Assembly: GCA_965247225.1 (NCBI GenBank)
Contig: CBDFGT010000003.1
Location: 78,023-142,022, forward strand
Direction: 5' to 3'
Length of the DNA: 64,000 bases
From: CBDFGT01 sp965247225
GTDB lineage: Bacteria > Pseudomonadota > Alphaproteobacteria > Rhizobiales > Rhizobiaceae
The notes under the pieces are model-generated. The model made no database searches. It was given only the letters and a program-made list of their open reading frames with translations, and was not told where the DNA came from. Position numbers and translations under genes: made by a program. This document shows, in pieces, positions 31,503 through 40,359 of the stretch. Within the stretch, counting starts at the first letter, position 1; each line of letters begins with the position of its first letter.

Positions 31503-33103
31503 GGTGTTGCTCCCTGTTGTGCGGCATCGGGAAAGACCGAGTGCACATAGGCCGACGGGTCGATCAGGCTTTCAGCGGCCCTTTGTGCCAGCACCAGCAA
31601 TGGTTCGGGATAAAGGCCGATGGCGATGATCATCGCGACCAGGGCCATGAGCGGGGAAAGCTCCCCCGCAGAAAGCCTTGCAGGCGGGACAGCCAGTGCC
31701 GGCGCGGCCGTTTGCGGCCCATTGCGCCAGAACGCATGGGAAAACACGCGGACAACCGCAATCAGGGTCAGGAATCCGGTTGAAAGGAGGGCGAATGCCA
31801 GGCCGGAATGGCCTGTTTCAAGGGCGGCCTTCACCAGCATGACCTTTGGCCAGAAGCCGGAAAACGGCGGCAGGCCCGACACGGCGCAAACAAGGACCAG
31901 CGCAAGGGCGGTCAAAAGCGGGCTGGCCTTCATCAGTCCGCCAAGATCATGCAGCGACCATGAGCCCGACAGACGGAACATCTGGCCTGCCAGCAGGTAA
32001 AGTGCGGTCATGGTGAGCATGGAATGCAGGCTGTAGGTGATGGCACCGGCAAGAGCATGACTGCTGCCGATGGCAAGGCCTGCCAGAATGCTGCCGATAC
32101 CGGCAATGACCAGATAGCCGAGCAGCCGCCGGATATCGCCCTGTGCCAGTGCGCCGAATGCACCTGTCAGCATGGTAGCCGCAGCCACGACCGCCACCAG
32201 CGGTGACAGCAGGCTGCCCTGCCCGGAGAGCAGCATGATGTGCGTGCGCAGCAGCGCATAGATGCCGACCTTGGTCAAAAGGCCGGCAAACAGGGCGGCA
32301 ACGACGATCTGCGGCGTGTGATAGGAGGCGGGCAGCCAGGCATTGACCGGAAAGGCCGCCGCCTTCATGCCAAAGGCCAGAAGATACAGCATGGCCAGTG
32401 TCATCAGCGGTGCCGACGCCCCCATCTCCCTGGCCTTCAGGGCAATATCGGCCATGTTGAGCGTTCCGAACATCGCGTAGAGAAGGCCGGTTGCAATCAG
32501 AAACAGCGTGGTGGCAATGAGATTGAGGATGGCATATTTCAGTGTGCCGTCCAGCTGCCGGGGCTCCGACCCCAGAACCAGCAGGCCGAAAGAGGCAATC
32601 AGCAGCACTTCAAACCAGACATAGAGATTGAAAATATCGCCGGTCAGGAAGGCCCCGGACATGCCGGCCATCAGCAACAGCAGGAAGGGATAGAAGCCGT
32701 AGCGGCGGCGGGTATCATCTGCGTCGCGAACCGAACAGAGGCCGACCAGCAGCGCCACGACAGAAGAGACGGCTGCAAAAAGGGCTCCGGTCATATCCAC
32801 CGTGAAGGCAATGCCAAAGGGGGGCAGCCAGCGCCCCATGACCATGGTCACCGGCCCGCCGTCACTGACGGCCCCGAGGAGCACGAGGTTGATCACCAGC
32901 AGGCCCGCAAGGGCCAGAATGGCCATCACCGGCTGTGCCCGCGTGGCATTGCGAAACAGCAGCAGCAGGGCACCGGCCCCCAGACACCAGACAACCGGAA
33001 GGATGGTGATGGCCTGCACAGATGCGGGCGGCTGCAGCACCAGCGCCTGCGACAGGTCGATGGCAGATGCCGGTGCGGCAGAAAAGAGGGCGGCACCTAC
33101 CAT
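31499..33103 (-). CDS. mnhD: Na+/H+ antiporter subunit D (MnhD/PhaD)
   Basis: A 534-residue, ~14-helix subunit related to complex I NuoN/NuoM. Family landmarks: DIFNLYVWFEVLLIASFGLL, with the conserved glutamate, and FGMKAAAFPVNAWLPASYHT, with the key lysine, then VVAALFAGLLTKVGIYALLR and SGLPPFSGFWPKVMLVKAAL. These charged membrane residues form the proton path. It starts 7 bp inside the end of mnhC. Confidence 0.93.
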   Translation of the reverse strand: MVGAALFSAAPASAIDLSQALVLQPPASVQAITILPVVWCLGAGALLLLFRNATRAQPVMAILALAGLLVINLVLLGAVSDGGPVTMVMGRWLPPFGIAFTVDMTGALFAAVSSVVALLVGLCSVRDADDTRRRYGFYPFLLLLMAGMSGAFLTGDIFNLYVWFEVLLIASFGLLVLGSEPRQLDGTLKYAILNLIATTLFLIATGLLYAMFGTLNMADIALKAREMGASAPLMTLAMLYLLAFGMKAAAFPVNAWLPASYHTPQIVVAALFAGLLTKVGIYALLRTHIMLLSGQGSLLSPLVAVVAAATMLTGAFGALAQGDIRRLLGYLVIAGIGSILAGLAIGSSHALAGAITYSLHSMLTMTALYLLAGQMFRLSGSWSLHDLGGLMKASPLLTALALVLVCAVSGLPPFSGFWPKVMLVKAALETGHSGLAFALLSTGFLTLIAVVRVFSHAFWRNGPQTAAPALAVPPARLSAGELSPLMALVAMIIAIGLYPEPLLVLAQRAAESLIDPSAYVHSVFPDAAQQGATP

Positions 33104-33474
33104 GTGGTTGGCGGCATGGCCTGCCCCTCCGGCTCTGCGCTGCGCATCTCATCGGTATTGTCGGTTTTCAGATCCTGAAACGTTCGCCAGGTCAGGACCA
33201 GAAGAAAGGCGAAAAACGAAAAGGAAATCACAATGGCTGTCAGGATCAGGGCCTGTGGCAGCGGATTGGCGGCAGCCGCCGACAGGGTGGTGTCCCCGCC
33301 TGCCATAATGGGCGGAATATCGCGGGTGATGCGGCCCGACACGAACAGCAACAGATTGACGGCATTGCCCAGAACCGCGAGGCCCAGAAGCATGCGGACA
33401 GAGTGTTTCGACAGCATCAGATAGATGGCGACGGCAAAGAATATGCCCACAAGCAGCGACATGACCATTTCCAT
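33097..33474 (-). CDS. mnhC: Na+/H+ antiporter subunit C (MnhC/PhaC)
   Basis: A 125-residue NuoK-like subunit with three helices: LVGIFFAVAIYLMLSKHSVR, LLGLAVLGNAVNLLLFVSGR and ALILTAIVISFSFFAFLLVL. The NAVNLLLF and LPQALILTAIVI blocks are characteristic. It abuts mnhB (shares position 33474). Confidence 0.92.
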   Translation of the reverse strand: MEMVMSLLVGIFFAVAIYLMLSKHSVRMLLGLAVLGNAVNLLLFVSGRITRDIPPIMAGGDTTLSAAAANPLPQALILTAIVISFSFFAFLLVLTWRTFQDLKTDNTDEMRSAEPEGQAMPPTTW

Positions 33475-33914
33475 CAGCCGTCCTCCCTTTCTTCCAGCGC
33501 CAGCGCAATGGAGGTGATGGAGCCGACAACGACCAGATAGACACCCAGATCAAACAGCATGGGCGTGGAAAGCGGCACTTCTGTGCCAAAGATCTGCGGA
33601 TAGACCCACAGGCCGGTCATGAACGGCACCCCGGCAGGCATGGACACAAGCCCTGCCAGCAATGACACGAGAAGGCCGATGGCGGCAATGCCAAGCGGCT
33701 GGATTTTCAAAGCCCGGCGCACCGAGGACACACCGCCCGAAATGCCGAGGATCGCAAGGGCGCAGACCGCGATCAGGCCGCCGATAAAGCCGCCGCCGGG
33801 CAGATTATGGCCGCGCAACAGCACAAAAATCGAAAACAGCAGCATGAGGCTGACCAGAAACGGGGCCATGGAGCGGAAAAGCACTGTGTTCATACGCCGG
33901 TCTGCAGGTTTCAT
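33474..33914 (-). CDS. mnhB: Na+/H+ antiporter subunit B (MnhB/PhaB)
   Basis: A 146-residue subunit with four helices: FLVSLMLLFSIFVLLRGHNL, PGGGFIGGLIAVCALAILGI (family signature), IGLLVSLLAGLVSMPAGVPF and MLFDLGVYLVVVGSITSIAL. It is encoded separately from subunit A, although in several rhizobia the two are fused. It starts right at the end of mnhA. Confidence 0.92.
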   Translation of the reverse strand: MKPADRRMNTVLFRSMAPFLVSLMLLFSIFVLLRGHNLPGGGFIGGLIAVCALAILGISGGVSSVRRALKIQPLGIAAIGLLVSLLAGLVSMPAGVPFMTGLWVYPQIFGTEVPLSTPMLFDLGVYLVVVGSITSIALALEEREDG

Positions 33915-36280
33915 GCGGCTACTCCGTTTCTGCCGGATTGTTGCTGGCCAGCTTGCGGCCCGTCTGCACCCGGATGCGGATCAGCGCCAGAATGACAAGG
34001 CCGGTGATCCATGACCACGGCAATTTCGCCCAGCGTATCCGTGCCACGAAAATCCACGATGATGACGTTGACGACATTGGCACCATGGGCAATGGTTCTG
34101 GAATAGAGATTGAAGAAATCCGTGAGCCTGTTGTCAAACGGCATTTGCGTGGCCCGCATGAGGAAAGCGGCAAAGCCGACAGCACAGGCCAGCGCGATGG
34201 CACCATCCTTGATGCGTTCCAGCAGGTCACGGTGATCGGACGGGCGCAGGTTGAGACGGGTCATGACCAGCGCCAGAATGACCACGGACAGGGTTTCGAT
34301 CATGAACTGGGTGAAGGCCAGATCCGGGGCACCGAAAATCAGGAACATCATCGCCACGGCAAAGCCCTGAATGCCCAGCGACACGATGGCGGTCAGCCGG
34401 TCTGCGGCCAGGAGCACCGAAACCAGCCCCACAATGGCAAGGGCAAAGATCGCCAGCTCATGAAAGCGGATATCTTCCGGCCAGACCGGGGCCTGCGGCC
34501 ATTCCGAATAAAGCGTCATCGGCACCAGCAGGCTTGCCGCCATAACAAGGAAGGTGACGGTGACATAGGTCTCCAGCCTGCCGGATTGCAGGCGGCGGGT
34601 CAGGGCGAAGGAAAAGCGGATGAGCCCGGTCATGGCCTGGTCAAAACCCCTGTCCGGTCCCCAGCCGATGGTGGTTTCCAGCCGTTGCAGGGCCTGTTGC
34701 AGGCTTTCCAGCCGGGTGAGGACCAGCGCACCCAGTACAATGGTGACGGCCGAGAGCAGCAGCGGCAGGCCGATATGCGGCGCCAGGGCAATGGTGACGC
34801 GAACCGCCTCTCCTGCCGAGGCCGAGGCCATGGGCGACGAGATCCAGCCATGCACCCAAGGGGCGGCGATGGCTGCGGCCAGGCCGCAAAGCGCCAGAAC
34901 CAGAGGCCCGAACCAGAGCAGAAACGGGGCCTCATGCACATGGCGACCGGCCAGGGCTGCGGGCATGCCGCCTGCAAAGGGCTTCCAGCCGATGGCAAGG
35001 GCTACGGCAAACATCAGCCCGTTGCCGAGGATGACAGCCAGAAGCAGAACCACCGACCACAGATCCCGGCGGGTGAAGACTGCATAGATCTCCTCTTTTG
35101 CCAGAAAGCCGAAAAACGGTGGCAGGCCCGCCATGGACAGGGCCGCCATGAGGCCAATGGCAAAGGTGAGCGGCATGGCCCTGCGCAGGCCGCCCAGCCG
35201 GGTGATGTCGCGGGTGCCGGTTTCATGATCGATCACGCCAGCGACCATGAACAGCCCGCCCTTGAACAGGGAATGGGCGACGAGATAAAGCGTGGCCGCA
35301 GCGACGGCCCCAGCGGTGCCGTAGCCGATGAACAGGACCAGAAGCCCCAGCGAGGCCAGGGTTGTAAAGGCCAGCATGCGCTTGAGATCCGTCTGGCGCA
35401 CGGCCATGACGCTGCCAAAGACAAGGGTTGCAGCACCGGATACCGGCAGGATGGTTTCCCATTCCACGGTATGGCCCATGACCGGATTGAGCCGCATCAG
35501 CAGATAGACACCGGCCTTGACCATGGTGGCCGAATGCAGGAAGGCCGAGACCGGAGCGGGCGCTTCCATGGCATTGGGCAGCCAGATATGGAACGGGAAT
35601 TGCGCCGACTTGGTGAAAGCCCCCCCCAGAACCAGGATCAGGGCCGGCAGATAAAGCGGGTGATAGCGCAGGGCATCCCCCGTTTGCAGCAGGGCTGACA
35701 AGGCGTTTGCGCCGGTGATTTGCGTGATCAGCAGCAGGCCTGCCAGAAGGGCCAGACCGCCGCCGCCGGTGATGACCAGCGCCTGTATGGCGGCCCGGCG
35801 CGCGGCCGGCCGCTCATGATCAAAACCGATCAGCAGGAAAGAGGTGATCGAGGTGAGTTCCCAATAGACAAACAGCATGAGGAAGCCGTCTGAAACGACA
35901 AGTCCCAGCATGGCCGCCATGAACAGCAGCATGAAGGCACAGAAACGGCCCATGGCGGCATGACCCTTCATATAGCCGCCGCAATAGAGCATGATCAGCG
36001 TGCCAATGCCGGTGACCAGCAGCGCGAAGGTGAGCGAAAGACCGTCGAGAAACACGGAAAACCGCAAGCCCAGCGAGGGCACCCAGTCCATGCCTGCCAC
36101 AACGGGTACGCCTGCGGCAACGGACGGCAGAAAAGACAGGAAGATCAGAAAGGCAGCCAGCGGAAACAGCGCCAGACCATAAACGGCCCTGTGACCCAGA
36201 TGTTTTCCGGCCAGGGGCGCAAGTGCTGCACCCGACAACGGCAACAGCAGGGCTGCAAAGATCAACACACCCTTATCCAC
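33911..36280 (-). CDS. mnhA: Na+/H+ antiporter subunit A (MnhA/PhaA), 3' frameshift
   Basis: A ~789-residue, multi-helix subunit related to NuoL, first gene of the operon. Landmarks: FVYWELTSITSFLLIGFDHE and GAFTKSAQFPFHIWLPNAME, then APAPVSAFLHSATMVKAGVY, and the C-terminal MnhB-like domain with FGAPDLAFTQFMIETLSVVI and VDFRGTDTLGEIAVVM. Just after EIAVVM the frame changes: the expected helix ITGLVILALIRIRVQTGRKL lies in another frame that ends at 33919. One extra C at about 34009-34010 explains it. As written the last ~32 residues become a non-membrane tail ending SGRNGVAA. This may be a sequencing error or a real mutation. Confidence 0.9.
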   Translation of the reverse strand: MDKGVLIFAALLLPLSGAALAPLAGKHLGHRAVYGLALFPLAAFLIFLSFLPSVAAGVPVVAGMDWVPSLGLRFSVFLDGLSLTFALLVTGIGTLIMLYCGGYMKGHAAMGRFCAFMLLFMAAMLGLVVSDGFLMLFVYWELTSITSFLLIGFDHERPAARRAAIQALVITGGGGLALLAGLLLITQITGANALSALLQTGDALRYHPLYLPALILVLGGAFTKSAQFPFHIWLPNAMEAPAPVSAFLHSATMVKAGVYLLMRLNPVMGHTVEWETILPVSGAATLVFGSVMAVRQTDLKRMLAFTTLASLGLLVLFIGYGTAGAVAAATLYLVAHSLFKGGLFMVAGVIDHETGTRDITRLGGLRRAMPLTFAIGLMAALSMAGLPPFFGFLAKEEIYAVFTRRDLWSVVLLLAVILGNGLMFAVALAIGWKPFAGGMPAALAGRHVHEAPFLLWFGPLVLALCGLAAAIAAPWVHGWISSPMASASAGEAVRVTIALAPHIGLPLLLSAVTIVLGALVLTRLESLQQALQRLETTIGWGPDRGFDQAMTGLIRFSFALTRRLQSGRLETYVTVTFLVMAASLLVPMTLYSEWPQAPVWPEDIRFHELAIFALAIVGLVSVLLAADRLTAIVSLGIQGFAVAMMFLIFGAPDLAFTQFMIETLSVVILALVMTRLNLRPSDHRDLLERIKDGAIALACAVGFAAFLMRATQMPFDNRLTDFFNLYSRTIAHGANVVNVIIVDFRGTDTLGEIAVVMDHRPCHSGADPHPGADGPQAGQQQSGRNGVAA

Positions 36281-36525
36281 ATGCTGTTTCCCGGTTTGTC
36301 TGGTTCATGCCCTGCCCTTTTGATTCAATGTTCAAGCCATGAATAAGCATGTCAACCGACGGATCAAGCGAAAAAGCATGTCTGCCCCTGTAAAGCACAC
36401 CATGCCGCAGGCCATGCGGATGAACGCGACGTCCGGCATTTTCGGCATTTGATTGTGTATTGCTTAAGAAGGCCATGCTAAAACAAGCCTGTTCTTATGA
36501 TTGCCTCCGACAGAGCGGACATTGC

Positions 36526-37128
36526 ATGCCCTTCGACCTTCAGTATTTCGACCTCAAGGCCGAGCTGCGCCAGAGAGAACGACTCGAGGCAGCGCAATTC
36601 AAGCCGTCTGTTTCCAAAATCGATTATATGCTGGGCCTGACGGAGAAGCCATATACACCGGACCCCCTTGTCTTCAGCACGGATCTGACACCGCAGGACG
36701 TGGTGCACAAGACCAGAACCGGAATGGGCCTGCAGGCCGACGCCTACTGGAAAAGCCTGCGGGAGCACCGCCCGGATTTGAATTTCGAGCGGTTTGACAT
36801 GGTGAAAATCCTCGATGAGGTGCCGCATCTGGCCTATGCCGCCATTACGCGCGGGCGCTACAGTGATCGGCAGCGCAACCCTGTCCACTGGATCTTCTGT
36901 TTTGCCAATTTCAACGCCACGTTTGGTGATGGGGATGCGTTGTTCATCAACCTTCCCAAGCACTATGGCGTGACATTTTTTGCCCTCGCCATGGCGACGG
37001 GAGAGGACAGGCAGGTAACCGGGCTTGCGCGCGGGCGCGGGCGCAACGGCGTGCTGTTTTCCACACCTGACCCGGACACCGCCATGGCGGCGGTGACCAG
37101 ACTGCGCGATATGCAGAGCCGGAAATGA
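36526..37128 (+). CDS. Conserved rhizobial protein of unknown function (possibly DUF6656)
   Basis: A 200-residue soluble protein: MPFDLQYFDLKAELRQRERL, MLGLTEKPYTPDPLVFSTD, NPVHWIFCFANFNATFGDGD and a final ARGRGRNGVLFSTPDPDTAM. I recall DUF6656 for similar rhizobial proteins but cannot verify it. No catalytic motif, signal peptide or membrane segment is visible. Start ATG at 36526; an in-frame ATG further upstream (36460) would add a cysteine-rich 22-residue leader that looks spurious. Stand-alone, divergent from the mnh operon. Confidence 0.7.
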   Translation: MPFDLQYFDLKAELRQRERLEAAQFKPSVSKIDYMLGLTEKPYTPDPLVFSTDLTPQDVVHKTRTGMGLQADAYWKSLREHRPDLNFERFDMVKILDEVPHLAYAAITRGRYSDRQRNPVHWIFCFANFNATFGDGDALFINLPKHYGVTFFALAMATGEDRQVTGLARGRGRNGVLFSTPDPDTAMAAVTRLRDMQSRK

Positions 37129-37239
37129 GCTTTCACTATCACATTTTGTTCACCGGACTGTGCACGCCTGTGAAGCGGGAAACCATTGTCCTGCCTGCGC
37201 AACAGCACTATCTTTGGCTTATCCAAAAGGAGAGACGCC

Positions 37240-37650
37240 ATGAGCAATGACAAAGCGCTGAAAGTGAACAGGACCGATGCCGAATGGAAGGCCATGCTGA
37301 CACCGGAGCAATATCATGTGGCCCGCAAGCACGGCACCGAGCGCGCCTTTACCGGACCCCACTGGGATACGAAGGATGCCGGTCTTTATACCTGTGTGTG
37401 CTGCGACAGGCCGCTGTTTACCTCTGACACCAAATTTGACAGCGGCACCGGCTGGCCGAGCTTTTTCCAGCCGGTTTCCCCCGATGCGGTGAGCGAACAT
37501 CCGGACCGTTCGTTCTTTTCCGTGCGCACCGAAATCCGCTGTGGCGATTGCGATGCGCATCTGGGCCATGTTTTCAACGATGGTCCAAAGCCAACCGGCA
37601 TGCGCTACTGCATGAACGGCACGGCCATGCATTTTATCCCGAAGGCATAA
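37240..37650 (+). CDS. msrB: Peptide-methionine (R)-S-oxide reductase MsrB
   Basis: A 136-residue MsrB that repairs R-methionine sulfoxide. Two zinc-binding CxxC pairs (YTCVCCDRPLF and IRCGDCDAHLGHVFNDG), the FDSGTGWPSFFQPV block, and the catalytic cysteine in GMRYCMNGTAMHF are all present. Start ATG at 37240 has AAAAGGAGAG upstream. Its 3' end overlaps the convergent hemolysin III gene by 17 bp. Confidence 0.95.
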   Translation: MSNDKALKVNRTDAEWKAMLTPEQYHVARKHGTERAFTGPHWDTKDAGLYTCVCCDRPLFTSDTKFDSGTGWPSFFQPVSPDAVSEHPDRSFFSVRTEIRCGDCDAHLGHVFNDGPKPTGMRYCMNGTAMHFIPKA

Positions 37651-38335
37651 ACCCGGCAGGGATGGCAATACAGGTGAGTACCGCCGCATAATGCACTGAT
37701 GCGGCGGTGACAACAAAGCCGTGCCAGATGGCGTTCTGGTAGCGCAGCTTTTCCCAGATGTGGAAAATAACGCCCAGAGAATAGATCACACCACCGATGA
37801 TGATCAGGCTGAGCGTGATGGCACCCAGACGCGGCAAGAGCGGTTCTGCGGCAAACACACCGACCCAGCCCATGGCCAGATAGAGCAGGATGGCCAGGCG
37901 ATCATAGCGCCCGGGGAAAAAGCATTTCAGGCCAATGCCGCAAAAGGCCGTGACCCACAGGCCAATGAGCAGGCCGAAGACAAGGGGATCGTCCCAGCCG
38001 GCCTGAAGAAACGGCGTATAGGTGGCTGCGATCAGTACGAAAATCGCCGAATGGTCAAACCGGCGCAATATCCATTTGGTGCGCGATACCGGCCAGATAT
38101 TATAGGAAAACGAGATAGACAGGGCCAGAACAAGACCTATGCCGTAGATCCAGGCGGCCACCAACTGGCCAAGGCTTGCCCATACTGTAGCGTAGAAAAT
38201 CAGCGCGGTCACACCGATCAGCGCAGCCACAATGCCCACGCCATGCACAATGCCGTCTGCAATGATTTCATAACGGTCATACCGCCAGACAATGCCACGG
38301 AATTCGCGTTTCACACGCCCGGTTATTTCGTTCAT
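37634..38335 (-). CDS. Hemolysin III / PAQR-family membrane protein
   Basis: A 233-residue, seven-helix protein. Family motifs: YEIIADGIVHGVGIVAALIG, LRRFDHSAIFVLIAATYTPF (the conserved SxxxH and D region) and IWEKLRYQNAIWHGFVVTAA with HY, which supply the zinc-binding histidines of PAQR-type hydrolases. Start MNEITGRVKREFRG at 38335. Bacterial members are linked to membrane lipid homeostasis; hemolysis itself is not implied. Convergent with msrB. Confidence 0.92.
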   Translation of the reverse strand: MNEITGRVKREFRGIVWRYDRYEIIADGIVHGVGIVAALIGVTALIFYATVWASLGQLVAAWIYGIGLVLALSISFSYNIWPVSRTKWILRRFDHSAIFVLIAATYTPFLQAGWDDPLVFGLLIGLWVTAFCGIGLKCFFPGRYDRLAILLYLAMGWVGVFAAEPLLPRLGAITLSLIIIGGVIYSLGVIFHIWEKLRYQNAIWHGFVVTAASVHYAAVLTCIAIPAGFMPSG

Positions 38336-38531
38336 GCCCGTCCTGTCCGGATCATACAGATTCACTTCCTGCAAACATGGAGCCGGACAAAAGCAAAAGC
38401 AATTCACAAGATTGTCACATGCTGAAAGGCCGGGTGAGCGTTGCCTGATTTATGGTCATGTGTCGTGCAATCGAATGAAGATGTGTGTCGATTGCACCGG
38501 ACAGACCTTTGCGGCATTGTCAGCAGCAAGC

Positions 38532-38541
38532 GCAATATTGC
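38532..38541 (+). promoter_or_regulatory. Short palindrome upstream of the PIN toxin gene
   Basis: GCAATATTGC is a perfect 10-bp palindrome ending 16 bp before the PIN start codon. Its position fits an operator for the TA complex; evidence is positional only. Confidence 0.35.
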
Positions 38542-38557
38542 AAAATGTGATGGCTCC

Positions 38558-38992
38558 ATGATCGTGGCGGATACGAATGTTATTTTGAGAGGTGTGCGCT
38601 CACATAACGGCGCTTCGGGCTTTGTTTTATCCGGAATGTTATCGGGTGAAATTGCCTTCGCTGTATCAACCGCTCTGGTCATAGAATATGAAACGGTGCT
38701 CAAAAGACCCGGACTTTTAGGCGATCCACCTGTTGCCAGTTTTGACGATATTGATGCAATTATCGATGTCCTGTGCTATCGTGGCCGACATGTATTGCCA
38801 TGGTTCCATTTCAGCCCTTTTCTTGATGATCCGAAAGATGACCTTGTAATCGATTGCGCTTTGGCAGCCAGAGCGGATATCATTGTAACGGATGATCATC
38901 ATTTCAGGAATCCGACTGTCGAGGCGTTCGGATTGGGTGTCAAAAGTGCTGCAGAGTTCGTCAGGCATTTCAGGAATGAGAGAGGACGTTGA
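38558..38992 (+). CDS. PIN-domain ribonuclease toxin
   Basis: A 144-residue PIN-fold protein of the putative toxin-component PIN family. Acidic residues for metal binding: D5 in MIVADTNVILRG, E44 in STALVIEYETVLKR, D93/D94 in DDPKDDLVIDCALAA, and D112 in IIVTDDHHF. These toxins cut RNA. Codon use is a little more AT-rich than the flanks. Start ATG at 38558. Its stop overlaps the start of the antitoxin gene (ATGA-type), giving a toxin-first order that is the reverse of most vapBC loci. Confidence 0.88.
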   Translation: MIVADTNVILRGVRSHNGASGFVLSGMLSGEIAFAVSTALVIEYETVLKRPGLLGDPPVASFDDIDAIIDVLCYRGRHVLPWFHFSPFLDDPKDDLVIDCALAARADIIVTDDHHFRNPTVEAFGLGVKSAAEFVRHFRNERGR

Positions 38993-39237
38993 TGACACAG
39001 GTTTTTGTTAAAGTACCAGACGACCTATGGACGCAGGCTCAGGATGTTGCTAAGCAAGGTTCTGTTTCTATTGACGAACTTGTGTCTGACTTCATTTTGG
39101 AAGGTGTCGAGCGGCATCAGGCCCTTCTCCCCTTGCGGGAGCGGGCCATGCGAGCAGACCCGGAAAAGGCATTGGCCATTTTGAAGAGCCTGAAAAGCCT
39201 TCCGGTGGAACCCGGCGATGAAATGCCGACGGACTGA
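38992..39237 (+). CDS. Antitoxin of the PIN pair
   Basis: An 81-residue protein, MTQVFVKVPDDLWTQAQDVA then QGSVSIDELVSDFILEGVER, with a short N-terminal strand and helix pair like a ribbon-helix-helix fold, and an acidic C-terminus (EPGDEMPTD) that could wrap the toxin. The ATG overlaps the PIN stop. Assignment rests on size, position and coupling. Confidence 0.75.
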   Translation: MTQVFVKVPDDLWTQAQDVAKQGSVSIDELVSDFILEGVERHQALLPLRERAMRADPEKALAILKSLKSLPVEPGDEMPTD

Positions 39238-39368
39238 TTTGCATATTCGCATGCACTGCAACTGCATATCGTACACAATCCATTGACAGTACATCCGCGA
39301 AATGCCCTATTTCGGCGACGTGGAAACAGGCGCATATTCAAGGCATGAAATGTGTTCGGAGAAACGCC

Positions 39369-40313
39369 ATGACAGACCCTGCCCCTTCCTATGCGCTGAC
39401 GCGGCCTGCCCCTTCTTTTGCGCTGACGCGGCCTGCCCCTTCTTTTGCGCTGACGCGGCCTTCCCCTTCTTTTGCGCTGACGCGCCCGGCCTATGTCAAC
39501 CATGCGCACCTGAGCGTGCATGATCTGGATCTTGTGTCGGCCTATTACCAGAAGGTCATCGGCCTTGCGGTTCTGGAGCAATCGGCCTCCGGTGCCGTTC
39601 TGGGGGCCGGCGGCCTGCCGCTTCTGACGCTCACGGTCAACAAGGACACGGTGCGGGCACCGCGCTCGGCCCCGGGCCTGTTCCACACCGCCTTCCTGAT
39701 GCCGGACCGGGCAGCGCTGGCCCGTTTTCTGGTGAATGCCGTGGCCCAGCGTGCGCCGGTTGACGGTGCCTCCGACCATATTGTTTCGGAAGCGATTTAC
39801 CTCAGCGATCCGGAAGGCAACGGCATTGAGGTCTATGCCGACCGCAGTCCGGAAGGCTGGACCTTTGCCGCCGATGGCCAGGTGTCCATGGCAACATTGC
39901 CTTTGGACCTGCAGGCGCTTTATGACAGCGCCCCGCGCGAGCCATGGACCGGTGCGCCCGCCGGAACCGCCATTGGCCATATCCATTTGCAGGTGAGCCA
40001 TATTCCGCAGGCCGAGGCTTTCTTTACCGATATTCTCGGCATGCAGAAAATGGCGGGCATGCCCTCTGCCGTGTTTTATGCGACCGGCCGATATCACCAC
40101 CATATCGGCGCCAATATCTGGAACAGCCGCGGGGCTGCCCCGCGCACCGCGAAGATGACCGGGCTCTCGGATTATACGCTGCACTATAATGATCCGGCCA
40201 GGCTGGCGACCACGCTTGCAACACTCGACCGGATGCAGATCCCTGTCGAGCGCAACGGCCATGCCGTTTCTTTCCTCGATCCCTGGGGGATCACGGTCAA
40301 GCTGGTGGCGTGA
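39369..40313 (+). CDS. VOC-family ring-cleavage-dioxygenase-like protein with repeat N-terminus
   Basis: A 314-residue protein with two VOC modules. First: YVNHAHLSVHDLDLVSAYYQ through IYLSDPEGNGIEVYADR. Second: IGHIHLQVSHIPQAEAFFTD through VSFLDPWGITVKLVA. Metal ligands of the catechol-2,3-dioxygenase type are plausible at H53/H55, H171 and the Glu of GIEVYAD. The N-terminus holds four 9-residue repeats (PAPSFALTR type) encoded by a 27-bp tandem repeat, not normal for the family. Start MTDPAPSY at 39369 with GGAG upstream. Substrate unknown. Confidence 0.87.
   Translation: MTDPAPSYALTRPAPSFALTRPAPSFALTRPSPSFALTRPAYVNHAHLSVHDLDLVSAYYQKVIGLAVLEQSASGAVLGAGGLPLLTLTVNKDTVRAPRSAPGLFHTAFLMPDRAALARFLVNAVAQRAPVDGASDHIVSEAIYLSDPEGNGIEVYADRSPEGWTFAADGQVSMATLPLDLQALYDSAPREPWTGAPAGTAIGHIHLQVSHIPQAEAFFTDILGMQKMAGMPSAVFYATGRYHHHIGANIWNSRGAAPRTAKMTGLSDYTLHYNDPARLATTLATLDRMQIPVERNGHAVSFLDPWGITVKLVA
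39378..39485 (+). repeat. 27-bp intragenic minisatellite, four copies
   Basis: In-frame units at 39378-39404, 39405-39431, 39432-39458 and 39459-39485, each encoding P-(A/S)-P-S-(Y/F)-A-L-T-R. Copies 2 and 3 are identical; 1 and 4 differ by a few bases. They lie directly after the start of the VOC gene. Confidence 0.92.
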
Positions 40314-40359
40314 TACCAGATCGCGATGACAGGCCCGGTCCTGCCGTCAAATGCGTTTG

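Noticed and set aside
33938..35698. Plus-strand open frame (586 codons) opposite mnhA
   Set aside because: Antisense to mnhA; Gln/His/Arg-rich low-information translation with no domain.
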